From JADKCZ01 sp963786945 (GTDB lineage: Bacteria; Myxococcota; Myxococcia; Myxococcales; Anaeromyxobacteraceae), in the NCBI GenBank assembly GCA_963786945.1, contig CAWBAO010000003.1:62001-126000 (forward strand): DNA of 64,000 nt. The letters are read 5' to 3'. Shown piece after piece: positions 20,098 through 30,267 of this stretch. The notes under the pieces are model-generated. The model was given only the letters and a program-made list of their open reading frames with translations, searched no databases and was not told the DNA's origin. Both the position numbers and the translations under genes were made by a program. Positions within the stretch are counted from its first letter, which is position 1, and each line of letters starts with the position of its first letter.

Positions 20098-20883
20098 TCA
20101 CGGGTAGAAGGAGCGCTCCAGCGTGAGGATGAGCAGGTTGGAGAGGGCGTGGGCCACCACCGGGGCCACCACCGACCCGGTGCGGGCCCGCAGCCAGCCG
20201 AACAGCAGCCCGGGGAAGAAGGTGGCCAGCCGCCAGGGCTGGCCAGAGACCAGGTGGCCCACGGCGAAGAGGGCCTGCGTGGCCAGGAACCCGTGGCCGA
20301 GCCGCGCCCCCAGCACCGTCACCCCGCGACCGGGCGCCAGCCGCGCCCAGGCCGTCTGCATCCAGCCCCGGTAGAACAGCTCCTCGGGCAGCGCCACCAC
20401 CAGGACCTGCAGCAGCAGGGCGAGGCCGGGCGACTCGGGGAGCCGGAAGGCGAAGGCCGCCGAGCCGAGGTCGGGCGAGAGGAGCGACGCCAGCCCGGGC
20501 GGCAGCCGGGGCCGCAGCGCGGTGAAGCCGACGAAGGCCGCCACGAAGGGCGGGAAGCAGACGACGCAGGCCAGCAGCCCCTGCCAGGCGCCGCGCGCCA
20601 GCTCGTGCCGGCTGCGGGCCCCGCCGGAGGCGAGGAAGGCGGCGCCGTAGGCCTCCCAGCCCTCGCCCCGCTGCCGCAGGCGCAGGTCGGACAGCACCAC
20701 GAAGAGGACGGCACCCACCCCGGCCAGGTTGCCGGCCAGCAGCCCGGTCGGCTCCACCAGCGAGATGAGCCGGGCCGCCAGCAGCCCGCCCACCACGATG
20801 GTCCAGGTGCCGAGCAGCTCGGCGGTGGTGGGTGGCGCCGGGGGCGCGGGCGGCGGCGGGCTGGGCACGGGCCCGGATCGCAC
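20098..20883 (-). CDS. CPBP-family intramembrane protease, possible sorting enzyme
   Basis: The 261-residue integral membrane protein has about seven helices and the CPBP (Abi/Rce1-like) glutamic protease motifs: EELFYRG (E-E-x-x-x-R), FAVGH and a late HALSN. Members cleave membrane proteins, and one CPBP clade (myxosortases) is proposed to process MYXO-CTERM tails. The gene is divergent from a gene (from 21015) whose product ends in just such a tail, with a palindrome in the shared control region, which suggests a dedicated enzyme and substrate. The start is GTG at 20883; the first 18 residues are a Pro-rich cytoplasmic leader. Confidence 0.8.
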   Translation of the reverse strand: MRSGPVPSPPPPAPPAPPTTAELLGTWTIVVGGLLAARLISLVEPTGLLAGNLAGVGAVLFVVLSDLRLRQRGEGWEAYGAAFLASGGARSRHELARGAWQGLLACVVCFPPFVAAFVGFTALRPRLPPGLASLLSPDLGSAAFAFRLPESPGLALLLQVLVVALPEELFYRGWMQTAWARLAPGRGVTVLGARLGHGFLATQALFAVGHLVSGQPWRLATFFPGLLFGWLRARTGSVVAPVVAHALSNLLILTLERSFYP

Positions 20884-20959
20884 GTGCCGCGGCGGACGTC
20901 AACGCCACGGCACCACGGGCCGCGGTGTGCGTGTCTCGACGACATCCGGGGCGGACGTA

Positions 20960-20980
20960 AGGTCGGACCGGATCCGACCT
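20960..20980. promoter_or_regulatory. Perfect inverted repeat between divergent genes (operator candidate)
   Basis: The arms AGGTCGGA (20960-20967) and TCCGACCT (20973-20980) pair perfectly around a five-base centre. The site lies in the 131-base divergent region between the CPBP protease gene and the MYXO-CTERM-like gene, 35 bases before the latter's ATG. It is the right place and size for a dimeric repressor or activator site. No regulator gene is adjacent. Confidence 0.45.
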
Positions 20981-21014
20981 CGTGGTACGCTGGCGACTCC
21001 GAGGAGAGATCGAC

Positions 21015-24000
21015 ATGAACAGCTCACGACGCCCCAATGCCCCGCTCATCACGGGGCTTGGCGCGCTCATCGCCGTGGCGATGGCGCTGCCCCTCCTCGC
21101 CCCGTCCTGCTCGGACTTCCAGCCGGGCGTGAAGGCGTTCGCCAAGGGGTCGCTGATCATCCCCATGGACGTCTGCTACCAGTACCAGACCGACCAGGTG
21201 AGGACCTCCTACACGCCCTCGACCAGCTGCCCGGGCGGCACCGTCGAGGCCGGCGACGTCATCAAGGCCTACGGCCTGGTCTACCAGCTCATCCGCAACG
21301 GCGTGGCGGTCTACTGGATCATCGACCCGGGGAAGCAGGCGCTCACCACGCCCGACCTGACGCTGCAGTTCAACGCCGGCTTCCCGGTGCTCAAGTACGA
21401 CTGGAGCGGCGCGCCCCCCAGCGTGGCGCCCAACACCTCCAACCACACCGTCAAGTACCTGGGCGGCCCCTTCGTCGTCGACGGCTCGGACGCGGCCAAG
21501 GCCGCGCAGGTCTTCCAGAAGTACCGCAGCACCTTCCGCCCCACCACCACCACCGGCGTCAACGTCCACGTGGCCAACATCGCCTTCACCGCCAACGTGG
21601 CCAAGATGCTGGCGGGCGGCTGGAGCGCCGGCGGCGCCACCCCGCCCAAGCTGGCGCTCCTCAACATCGGCAGCTCGGGGGCCGGCTCCAAGAACTCCGA
21701 GGTGGTGATCCGCGGCTACCTGCAGAAGGCCGGCCTCGACATCTCCGAGCCGGACCCCAGCAACCCGGCGGTGCTGCTGTCCGCCGGGGGCGACGCCAGC
21801 GGCGTGCACGGCACCATCTACGACCGGCTGGTGATGGCCGACTTCCATCCCCACCGTGGCCGGCAACGTGCTCACCTCCAACCTGTTCAAGAACGGCTAC
21901 CAGATCCTCTGGGTGCCGCACTGGGCCGCCCCCTCCTCCTGCAGCGACTGCCCGCCCAGCACGACCTGCACCTGCAACAACAAGTACCCGGCCGCCACCA
22001 TCCAGCAGGCGCTCCAGACCATCGGCGCGTTCGGCGCCGCCGGGAAGGACATCTTCGCCGAGTGCGCCGGCCTGGGCAGCTTCGAGGGGGTGCTCAACAG
22101 CACCACCTACGGCACGGCGGTCGCCGAGACCCACTTCCAGACCGTGGTCCCCTCGCCGCTGGTGGGCGCCCTCTCCATCAACACCAGCGTCACCTCCACG
22201 CCCATCTACCAGCCGGGCTACTTCGCCTCGCCGCTGATGCAGCTCGGCGACTACCCGTTCATCCCGGCCACCGGCGCCATCCAGAACTACAAGCCGGCCT
22301 CCACCGCCACCGGCTACATCAGCGTGGGCGGCGCCAGCGACAACACCGTCCGGCTCATCTCCGAGACCAACAGCGGCGGGACCTACGACATCTTCACCCA
22401 TCGTCCTGGCCTGGCGTCCGGCCACGGCACCTTCGTCTACCTGGGCGGCCACAGCTACTCCGGGACCGACGGCAACTTCGAGGTGGGCGGCACCCGGCTG
22501 GTGCTCAACACCCTCTTCAACCTCGGCGCCGGCTGCACCGAGAGCGGCGTGGCCTGCGACACCGGCCTGCTCGGGCAGTGCGGTCGCGGCACCTTCAAGT
22601 GCCGCGCCGACGGGACCACCTACTGCGCCCAGACCGTCTTCCCGGCCGCCTACGAGACCTGCAACGGGCTCGACGACGACTGCAACGGGGCCATCGACGA
22701 CAACGTCATCGACCCGTCGACCTGCACGGACCCGGCAACCCGAGCCCGGCCACCTGCCAGACCCTGGACAAGGGGTGCTACACGGGCCCGGCCGGCACCA
22801 GCGGGGTGGGCGTCTGCCACGGCGGCCAGAAGAGCTGCGTCAAGACCGGCGTCGACAGCTACGGCCTGACCGCCTGCACCGGCGAGGTCACGCCGCAGGC
22901 CGAGGTCTGCAACGGCCTCGACGACGACTGCAACGGGCGGGTGGACGAGAACCTGACCCGCTCCTGCTACGACGGCGACACCTCCACCATCGATCCGGCC
23001 ACCGGCGTGCCCTTCGGCGCCTGCAAGCCCGGCGTCGAGACCTGCACCGCCGGCAGCTGGGGCGCCTGCCGCGTCTGCACCTCCACCGAGTCCCAGCAGC
23101 AGCCGCCGCCCGCCGACTGCCAGGTGCTGCCGCGGCCGGACGACTGCACCTGCCCCGAGTGCGGCGGCGGCGGCCAGGACTGGGACTGCGACGGGCAGGT
23201 CGCCCAGTGCGGCGCCTGCACCAACGGCGCCACCCGCTCCTGCTACACCGGCCCGGCCGGCACCGCCGGCGTCGGCCTGTGCCAGGCGGGCACGCAGACC
23301 TGCGTCAACCTCAACTGGTCCACCTGCGCCGGCGAGGTGCTGCCGGTCGCCGAGGTGTGCAGCAACGGCATCGACGAGAACTGCAACGGCGGGGCCGACG
23401 ACGGGCCGGCCGGCGGCTGCGGCGAGTGCGTCAACGGCGCCACCCGGCCCTGCTACGAGGGGCCGTCCGGCACCTCCGGCACGGGCGTCTGCAAGGCCGG
23501 CACCCAGCTCTGCGCCGGGCTCACCTGGGGGGCCTGCGGCAGCGGCACGCCGCAGACGCTGCCCGGCAACGAGATCTGCAACGGCAAGGACGACGACTGC
23601 GACGGCGTGGTGGACGACGGGGCCCAGTGCGGGCCCGGCTTCGCCTGCGTCAACGGCGTCTGCGTCTACGACAGCTGCGGCCCCGAGATCCCCTGCGCCG
23701 AGGGGTACGCCTGCGTCAGCGGCCACTGCCAGCTCACCGGCTGCGGCGGCGGCGCCTCCTGCCAGCCCGGCTTCACCTGCAGCAACGGCACCTGCGTCGA
23801 CCCCAACGCCGGCCTCGACTGCGGCCCGGGCTCGTTCCCGGCCGGCGGCTTCTGCACCGGCGGCGCCTGCTACGAGGCCGGCTGCAGCCGGCGGCCAGCT
23901 CTGCCTCGGCGGCACCTGCGTCGCCGACCCCTGCAGCGGGATCATCTGCCCCGGCGGCACCTTCTGCCGCCAGGGCGACTGCGTCCAGGCCTGCGCCTTC

Positions 24001-24388
24001 CTCTCCTGCGGCGCCGGCCAGCGCTGCGACGTGGACGGCTTCTGCGTGGCCGACCCCTGCGCCGGCAAGACCTGCAGCCCCACCCAGGTCTGCGTGAACG
24101 GCAGCCTGCGTGAACGACCCCTGCGCCGGGATCGGCTGCGGCCGCGGCCAGGCCTGCAGCGACGGGGCTCTGCGTGGACGACCCGTGCACCGGCATCGTC
24201 TGCCCGGCCGGGCAGTGCCAGGGCGGCCAGTGCTACGCCACCGGCAGCGACGCCGGCGCCCCGGCCTCGCCCGAGACCAGCGGCTGCGGCTGCACCACCG
24301 GCGGCCCGGGCACGCCGCTGGCCCTGCTGGCCCTGCTGGCGCTGGCCCCGCTGGCCCGCCGCCGGCGCCGGCCCGCCTCCCGCGGGCG
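21015..24388 (+). CDS. MopE-repeat surface protein with MYXO-CTERM-like tail, several frameshifts
   Basis: The ATG at 21015 follows GAGGAGAGA. A signal peptide with a possible lipobox (LLAPSC) leads into a roughly 460-residue domain resembling a class I glutamine-amidotransferase-like or ThuA-like fold (FVYLGGHSYSG); this is tentative. Next come at least four MopE-type metal-binding units (such as CNGLDDDCNGAIDD and CNGKDDDCDGVVDDG), then Cys-rich EGF-like units (DPCAGKTC type). The end is a Cys-bearing GCGCTTGG motif, a hydrophobic helix and an Arg cluster (residues coded near 24280-24370), as in MYXO-CTERM sorting signals. Frames break near 21850, 22730, 23885, 24110 and 24170. The true stop is not visible; the end is an estimate. 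Confidence 0.75.
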
Positions 24389-26473
24389 CGGCGCTGCTCG
24401 GCCTGCTGCTGCTGCTGCCGTGGCGACCTCCGGCTGCAAGAAGACGGCCCCCTTCGACCCGGCCACCTGCACCGCGCCCGGCGTCGGCCTCACGGCCTGC
24501 GAGGGGGAGGACCGCTGCGTCGACCTGGTCCTCGACCCGTCCCACTGCGGCAGCTGCGATCGCTCCTGCCAGGCCGGCGAGACCTGCGTCGACCAGGTCT
24601 GCGGGCCGTCCACCAGCGTGGCCCCCCTGGTCACCGGGGTCTCGCCGGTGACCATGCCCCGGGGCGGCATCACCCCGGTCAAGCTCGACCTCTCCGGCCA
24701 GCGCTTCGCCGCCGGCGCCACCGTCCGGGCCACGCACCTCGGCGGCACCACCACCTACGCCGCCAACGTCCTCGACGCCGGGCACCTCTCCACCCTCATC
24801 GACCTGAGGGACGCGCCGCCGGACACCTGGCAGATCCGGGTGGTCAACCCGGACCGGGTCATCTCCAACTCGAAGGCCGTGCCGGTGGTGGTCCCCGTCC
24901 CCGGCCATCAGCGGGCTGGCGCCCAGCTCCGCCGAGGTCGGGACCGTCACCCTGGTCCACGTGAACGGCACCGGCTTCATGGTCGACAGCCTCTGCCTCA
25001 TCGGCGGCTCGACGCTGGGCGACCAGGCGCTGCCGGCCACCCTGACCTCCACCGGGCTCGACTGCGAGGTGGACCTCACGACGGTTCCGCCGGGCGCCTA
25101 CCAGCTCTGGGTGGCCAACCCGATCGGCAGCGGCAGCCCGCTCCTCTCCAACAAGGTCGCCTTCACCGCCACCAGCAACGCCGCCCCGGTGCTCGACTCC
25201 CTGGCGCCGACCGCCGGCAAGTACAACACCATCACCGCGGTGACCGCCTTCGGCTCGGGCTTCGACGTCACCAGCCGGGTGGTCTTCGTGGCCACCCTCC
25301 CTCCGAACGGCCCCGTCGAGCTGGAGCAGGCCACCTCCTTCCGCAGCGCCGGGGAGCTGTACGTGGCCTCGCTCGACCTGACCCGCTGCCCGGGGCAGGT
25401 CGTCTGCCCGGCCACCGCCTCCGGCGCCAGCTACGCCATCCGGGTGCGGAACGCCACCGGCTCGTCGCTGCCGCTCACCTACACCATCGACGCCAACCCG
25501 CCCCAGGCCGACTCGCTCTCGCCGGCCTCGGCCTACCAGGGTGACACCCCGGTGGTGACGGTGACCGGGACCAACCTGGACGGCGCCACCGTGCAGTACC
25601 AGCCCCCCGGCGGCGCCTTCATCGACGCGGCGACGCCGCCCAGCCCGACCCCCCACGTCCACCTCCATCCCGGGCACCCTGGACCTGGTCGGCTCGCCAC
25701 CCGGCTCGCGGCCGGCCGGGACCTACCAGGTGCGGCTCAAGCTCCCCTCCGGCGCCTTCTCCGCCTCGCTCCCCTTCAGCGTCATCTCCAACGCCGCCAT
25801 CCTCCAGTCGATCCAGCCCGGCAGCGGCGCGCAGGGGCTGAACCCGGCGACCGTGACCTTCAGCGTGGCCAACGTGCGCCCGCCCTACGACGGCGTGAAG
25901 GTGGTCTTCTCGGCGCAGCCCAACGTCCTCATCGCCACCTCGGGGACCAGCAGCCCCTTCACGGCCCAGATCGACCTGCGCGGCCTGGACACCGGGGTCT
26001 ACACGCTGCAGGTGAAGAACCCCAATGGTGCGGCGCTCTCCAACCCGTCCAACTTCACCGTGACCCCGGGCCGCCCCACCCTGGCCAGCGTGACCCCGTC
26101 CACCGCGGCGCAGCAGGTGGCCCTGGTCCCCGTCACCATCACGGGCACCAACTTCGCCAAGCCGGACGTGGCCGGCAACAACGGCTCGGCCATCCACTTC
26201 TTCGCCAACTGCACGCCGGTGGTGAACGGTTCGGGCCAGGTGACCGGGTGCACCTGCACCGGCACCACCCCGTGCCTCAACAACCTCACCAGCCAGGTCC
26301 TCGGTCCGCCCTACAGCCAGGTGACGGTCACCTCGTCGACGCGGATCGACGTCCAGCTCGACACCACCTCGGCCCTCCCGCTGACCTACGGGTTCTGGAT
26401 CCAGAACCCGGGCGGCTCGCCGTCGCCCCAGTTCTCCAACGTCCTGCTCAACGCCTTCACCGTCACGCCTTGA
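24389..26473 (+). CDS. IPT/TIG-domain lipoprotein, frameshifted, start unclear
   Basis: Several immunoglobulin-like IPT/TIG repeats (VTPVTITGTNF-type and VTVTGTNLDG-type strands) make a long secreted protein of about 690 residues. The N-terminus seems to be a lipoprotein signal: a Leu run coded near 24395-24420 in one frame, then VATSGCKK in the next, followed by a Cys-rich segment (CGSCDRSCQAGETC). Frames break near 24410, 24905 and 25665. No ATG lies at the expected place, so the boundary with the MYXO-CTERM gene is damaged or mis-assembled; a fused reading is possible but unlikely. The stop at 26473 overlaps the convergent receiver gene by 11 bases. Confidence 0.65.
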
Positions 26474-26837
26474 CGGCGGCCTCGATCAGCGCCAGCGCCA
26501 CCGCCGGCTCGAACGGCTTCTTGAGCAGGTGGTCGGCGCCGATGCGCCGGTACATCTCCAGCTCGCCGTCGGAGATGCGCGAGCTCATCAGCACCAGGTA
26601 GGCCTTCTTCCACTGCGGGTGGCCCTTCACCACCCGGCACACGTCGGCGCCGTTGAGCCGCGGCATGTAGACGTCCACCAGCAGGGCGTCGGGGCGGGCC
26701 TCGGCCAGCCGCCGGAAGACCTCCTCGCCGTCGGCCGCGGTGATGACGTCCCAGCCCTGGGCCTCGAAGGCCGTGGCCAGGGCGTCGACCACGGCGCGGG
26801 AGTCGTCGGCGACGAGGAGCGTCTTTCGGGTCGGCAT
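26463..26837 (-). CDS. Single-domain response regulator (CheY-like receiver)
   Basis: A 124-residue receiver domain with no output domain. The acidic pocket is LVADDS, the phosphorylated Asp is in LLVDVYMPRLNG (about residue 55), the switch Ser is in LMSS and the conserved Lys in LLKKPFEP. It probably passes a signal by protein contact. It is divergent from gltX (44 bases) and convergent with the IPT lipoprotein gene, with an 11-base tail-to-tail overlap. No histidine kinase is nearby. Confidence 0.9.
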   Translation of the reverse strand: MPTRKTLLVADDSRAVVDALATAFEAQGWDVITAADGEEVFRRLAEARPDALLVDVYMPRLNGADVCRVVKGHPQWKKAYLVLMSSRISDGELEMYRRIGADHLLKKPFEPAVALALIEAAVKA

Positions 26838-26881
26838 GCGGCTTCGTTATACCCCGCGCCCCGTGGTAGATCACGCGCGCC

Positions 26882-28297
26882 ATGACCGCTCCGCGCGTCC
26901 GCTTCGCCCCGTCCCCCACCGGCTACCTGCACATCGGCGGCGCCCGCACCGCCCTCTTCAACTGGCTGTACGCCCGGCGCCACGGCGGCACCTTCGTGCT
27001 CCGCATCGAGGACACCGACCGCGAGCGCTCCACCACGGCGGCGGTGGAGGCCATCCTCGAGGGGATGCGCTGGCTCGGCCTCGACTGGGACGAGGGGCCC
27101 GGCGTGGGCGGCCCGCACGGCCCCTACTTCCAGACCGAGCGGCTCGACGTCTACCGGGCCCACGCCGACCGGCTGGTCCGGGAGGGCAAGGCCTACGCCT
27201 GCTACTGCACCAGGGAGGAGCTGGACGTCCTGCGCAAGCAGGCCGAGGCCGAGAAGCGCCAGTTCCGCTACCCCGGCACCTGCCGCGGCAAGCCCTACGA
27301 CCCCTCGCGCCGCCACGTCGTCCGGCTGATCGTCCCGCAGGCCGGCGCCACCAGCTGGGACGACCTGGTCAAGGGGACCATCAGCACGCCCCACGACACG
27401 CTGCAGGACGAGGTGATCCTCCGCGGCGACGGCATGCCGCTCTACAACTTCGGCGCGGTGGTCGACGACGTCACCATGGAGATCAACCTGGTGGCCCGCG
27501 GCGACGACCACGTCAACAACACCGCCCGCCAGATCCTCATCTACCAGGCGCTCGGCTACCCGGTGCCGGCCTTCGCGCACCTCCCCATGATCCTGGGCGC
27601 CGACAAGACCAGGCTCTCCAAGCGCCACGGCGCCACCAACCTGATGTCCTACAAGGACATGGGCTTCATGCCCGAGGCGCTGGTCAACTACCTGGTCCGG
27701 CTCGGCTGGTCGCACGGCGACCAGGAGATCTTCACCCTGCAGGAGCTGATCGCGGTCTTCGACTGGAAGCAGGTGGGGGCCACGGCCGGCGTCTTCAATC
27801 CCGACAAGCTGCTCTGGGTGAACCACCAGTGGCTGCGCGCCCTCTCCGACGACGAGCTGGCCCGGCGCTCGCTCCCCTACTTCGCGGCCGCCGGGCTCCC
27901 GGCCGCCGACGACCAGAAGCTCCGGCTGGTGGTCCGCCAGCTGCGCGAGCGCGCCAAGAGCTTCGTGGAGATCGTCCAGCAGGCGAGGGCCTTCTACGCC
28001 CCCGTCCAGCTCGACGAGAAGGCCAGGGCCAAGCACCTCACCCCCGAGGCCCGGCCGCTCCTCCAGGCGGTCCGGGACGGGCTGGCCGGCCTGGAGTCCA
28101 TGGAGCTGCCCGCGCTGGAGAAGCTCTTCGCCGGGGTCGCCGCCGCGGCCGGGCTCGGGCTCGGCAAGGTGGCCCAGCCCACCCGCGTGGCCCTCACCGG
28201 CGGGACGGCGTCGCCGGGCATCCACGACGTGGTGCAGATCCTCGGCAAGACCGAGGCCCTGGCGCGGCTCGACGCCGCGCTCAAGCTGATCGGCTGA
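26882..28297 (+). CDS. gltX: Glutamate--tRNA ligase
   Basis: Class I aminoacyl-tRNA synthetase charging tRNA-Glu (some bacterial versions also charge tRNA-Gln). The HIGH-type motif is PSPTGYLHIGGARTALFNWL (residues about 9-28) and the KMSKS-type loop is DKTRLSKRHGA (about residue 240). At 471 residues it has the complete catalytic and anticodon-binding domains. No frame break is present. The start ATG at 26882 is the only sensible one; only 44 bases separate it from the divergent receiver gene. Confidence 0.96.
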   Translation: MTAPRVRFAPSPTGYLHIGGARTALFNWLYARRHGGTFVLRIEDTDRERSTTAAVEAILEGMRWLGLDWDEGPGVGGPHGPYFQTERLDVYRAHADRLVREGKAYACYCTREELDVLRKQAEAEKRQFRYPGTCRGKPYDPSRRHVVRLIVPQAGATSWDDLVKGTISTPHDTLQDEVILRGDGMPLYNFGAVVDDVTMEINLVARGDDHVNNTARQILIYQALGYPVPAFAHLPMILGADKTRLSKRHGATNLMSYKDMGFMPEALVNYLVRLGWSHGDQEIFTLQELIAVFDWKQVGATAGVFNPDKLLWVNHQWLRALSDDELARRSLPYFAAAGLPAADDQKLRLVVRQLRERAKSFVEIVQQARAFYAPVQLDEKARAKHLTPEARPLLQAVRDGLAGLESMELPALEKLFAGVAAAAGLGLGKVAQPTRVALTGGTASPGIHDVVQILGKTEALARLDAALKLIG

Positions 28298-28357
28298 GGC
28301 GGCAGAACCACTGATCGTCCGGGTGCCCGGGGCCGGGAGTTGATAGGCTGCTGGCCG

Positions 28358-28960
28358 ATGACGCGCCTCCCCCGAATCGCCCCCTGGCTCGCGGTGCTGC
28401 TGATCGCCCTCCCGACGGCGACGCGGAGCGCGGAGCCCGGCCGGGCCGAGGATCCGCCCGGCCCCACGGCCGGCGAGGTCGGCACGGCCCCGCCGCCGTC
28501 CCGCGAGCCGGCCACGCCCGCCTCGCCGGGCGCCTCCCCGCCGGTCCCGGCGGAGCCGCCCCGCTGGCGGGCGGCCGTCACGCTCGGGTCCGGCACCTCC
28601 TACGGCCACTCCTACGTGATGCTGGGCGGCCTGCTGGGCTACGAGGTGGGGGCCGGCTTCGAGCTCTACCTCGACGGGCAGTACTGGGGGGGCGCCCAGC
28701 CCAGCCTCGGCCGGGTCGCCCCGGGGGTCAACTGGTACGCCCCCCTCCCCTTTCGCCCCTACCTCGGCGCCTACTACGCCCGCTGGTTCGTCGGCGGTGA
28801 CCAGCCCGACCAGGACGCCGTCGGCGGACGGGCCGGCCTGACCATCGCCTCGGGTCCGCACGCCGCGTTCGGCGCCGGCCTGGTCTGGGAGCGGGCCCTC
28901 GACTGCACGTCCGGCTGCGACGCCTGGTGGCCGGAGCTGAGCGTCGGCTTCAGGTTCTAG
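28358..28960 (+). CDS. Putative outer-membrane beta-barrel protein
   Basis: A 200-residue protein with a signal peptide (MTRLPRIAPWLAVLLIALPT, then a Ser/Ala cleavage region), a Pro-rich linker (residues 30-65) and about eight short amphipathic strands such as SYVMLGGLLGYEVGAGFELYL. It ends in Phe (SVGFRF), the usual outer-membrane barrel signature. The ATG at 28358 is chosen over one six codons upstream because of the signal peptide. Its function is unknown. It precedes the MscS-like and antiporter genes by 23 bases and may be co-transcribed with them. Confidence 0.65.
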   Translation: MTRLPRIAPWLAVLLIALPTATRSAEPGRAEDPPGPTAGEVGTAPPPSREPATPASPGASPPVPAEPPRWRAAVTLGSGTSYGHSYVMLGGLLGYEVGAGFELYLDGQYWGGAQPSLGRVAPGVNWYAPLPFRPYLGAYYARWFVGGDQPDQDAVGGRAGLTIASGPHAAFGAGLVWERALDCTSGCDAWWPELSVGFRF

Positions 28961-28983
28961 CGAGCGTTCGGGGAGGCGCCGGC

Positions 28984-30267
28984 ATGGGACGTCGACCGCG
29001 AGATGGGACGGGGGCGGGAGGCCCGATGGTGGCCCGGCTGCTCCTCGCCGCGCTGGTGCTCGGGGCCGGGCCGGCGGTGGCCGCCGGAGGCCCGGGGGCG
29101 CTCGAGCCGGAGTGGGTGCACCTGCGCGACGAGAGGATCGTCCGGCTGGAGGCGCCCCGCGGCGGCCTCACCGCCGCGCAACGGGCCGAGGAGGCCAACC
29201 GGCTGCTGGGAGAGGCGCTGGGAGGCGAGGCGGCGGGGGTGCGAGCCGTCAACGACGGCGAGGCGGTGGTGATCCACCTCGGCCCGGTCCCCGTCCTCAC
29301 CCTGGACGCCGACGACGCCCGGGCCGCCGGGGCCGCGTCGCTGGAGGCCTTCGCCGCGGGCGTGGCCGCGCGGCTCGAGGCCGCGCTGCGGATCGAGCGA
29401 CGGCGCGCCGGGGCGGCCTCGCTGGTCTTCTCGATCTCGTTGCTGGTCTTCGCCGGCCTGCTGGCCTGGCTGCTGATCCGGCGCCTCTCCTCCCTGGAGC
29501 TGCAGCTGGGGCGGTGGCTGGGCCCGGCGGCGGGGGCCCGGCCCCTGCAGGTGGCCGGCGTGGACGTGGCCCGCGCCGCGGCCACGCCCGCCACGCGCAC
29601 CGCGGTCCTCTGGGTGGCGCGGCTCATCGCCCAGGGGCTGGTGATCTGGATCTGGATGCTCTTCGCCCTCTCGGTCTTCCCGGCCAGCCGACCCTGGGCC
29701 GAGTGGCTGCTGCGGGCGGTCCTCGGGCCGGTGGCCGACCTGGCGGCCCGCCTCGGGCGTGCCGTCCCCGCGCTGATCGCCGTCGGGGTCATCGGGCTGC
29801 TGGCCTCGGCCGCGATGCGGACCCTGCGCCTGGTCTTCGACGGGGTGGCGCGCGGCGAGGGGTCGCTGCCCCTGGTGGCGCCGGACCGCGCCGTCGCGCT
29901 GGGCCGGCTCACCCGGGCCGGGGTGGTGGTGGTGGCCCTCCTCCTCGCCGCGCCGCTGGTGGCCGGCGGCGACGGCAACGCCCTCGGCCGGCTCGGCGAG
30001 GGCGCCCTGCTCACCCTGGGGCTGGCGCTGGTGCCGCTGGCGGCCGCGGCGCTGGCGGGCCTCCCCTGGCTGCTCGGCCGGGTGGCCAGGCTGGGGGACC
30101 GGGTGGAGGTGGCCGGGCGGTCGGGCCGCGTCACCGCGTTCGGCGCCCTCGCCCTGGAGCTGGAGGAGGCCGGCGGCGGCCGCGTGGCGGTGCCGTGGCT
30201 GCTCACCCTCTTCCACCCGGTCCGGATCCTGCCGCCGTCGCCCGACGACGAGGCCCCCGCGCCGTGA
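28984..30267 (+). CDS. MscS-like mechanosensitive channel family protein
   Basis: The 427-residue protein has a signal-like N-terminus, a periplasmic domain (about residues 40-140), about five transmembrane helices and a C-terminal beta domain (GDRVEVAGRSGRVTAFGALA, then VAVPWLLTLFHPV) that recalls the MscS beta domain. It is divergent from classic MscS, so channel activity is inferred. ATG 28984 has GGGGAGG seven bases upstream; ATG 29026, after GGGAGG and directly before MVARLLLAALVLGAG, is an equally good start. Its TGA overlaps the next GTG (GTGA). Confidence 0.65.
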   Translation: MGRRPRDGTGAGGPMVARLLLAALVLGAGPAVAAGGPGALEPEWVHLRDERIVRLEAPRGGLTAAQRAEEANRLLGEALGGEAAGVRAVNDGEAVVIHLGPVPVLTLDADDARAAGAASLEAFAAGVAARLEAALRIERRRAGAASLVFSISLLVFAGLLAWLLIRRLSSLELQLGRWLGPAAGARPLQVAGVDVARAAATPATRTAVLWVARLIAQGLVIWIWMLFALSVFPASRPWAEWLLRAVLGPVADLAARLGRAVPALIAVGVIGLLASAAMRTLRLVFDGVARGEGSLPLVAPDRAVALGRLTRAGVVVVALLLAAPLVAGGDGNALGRLGEGALLTLGLALVPLAAAALAGLPWLLGRVARLGDRVEVAGRSGRVTAFGALALELEEAGGGRVAVPWLLTLFHPVRILPPSPDDEAPAP

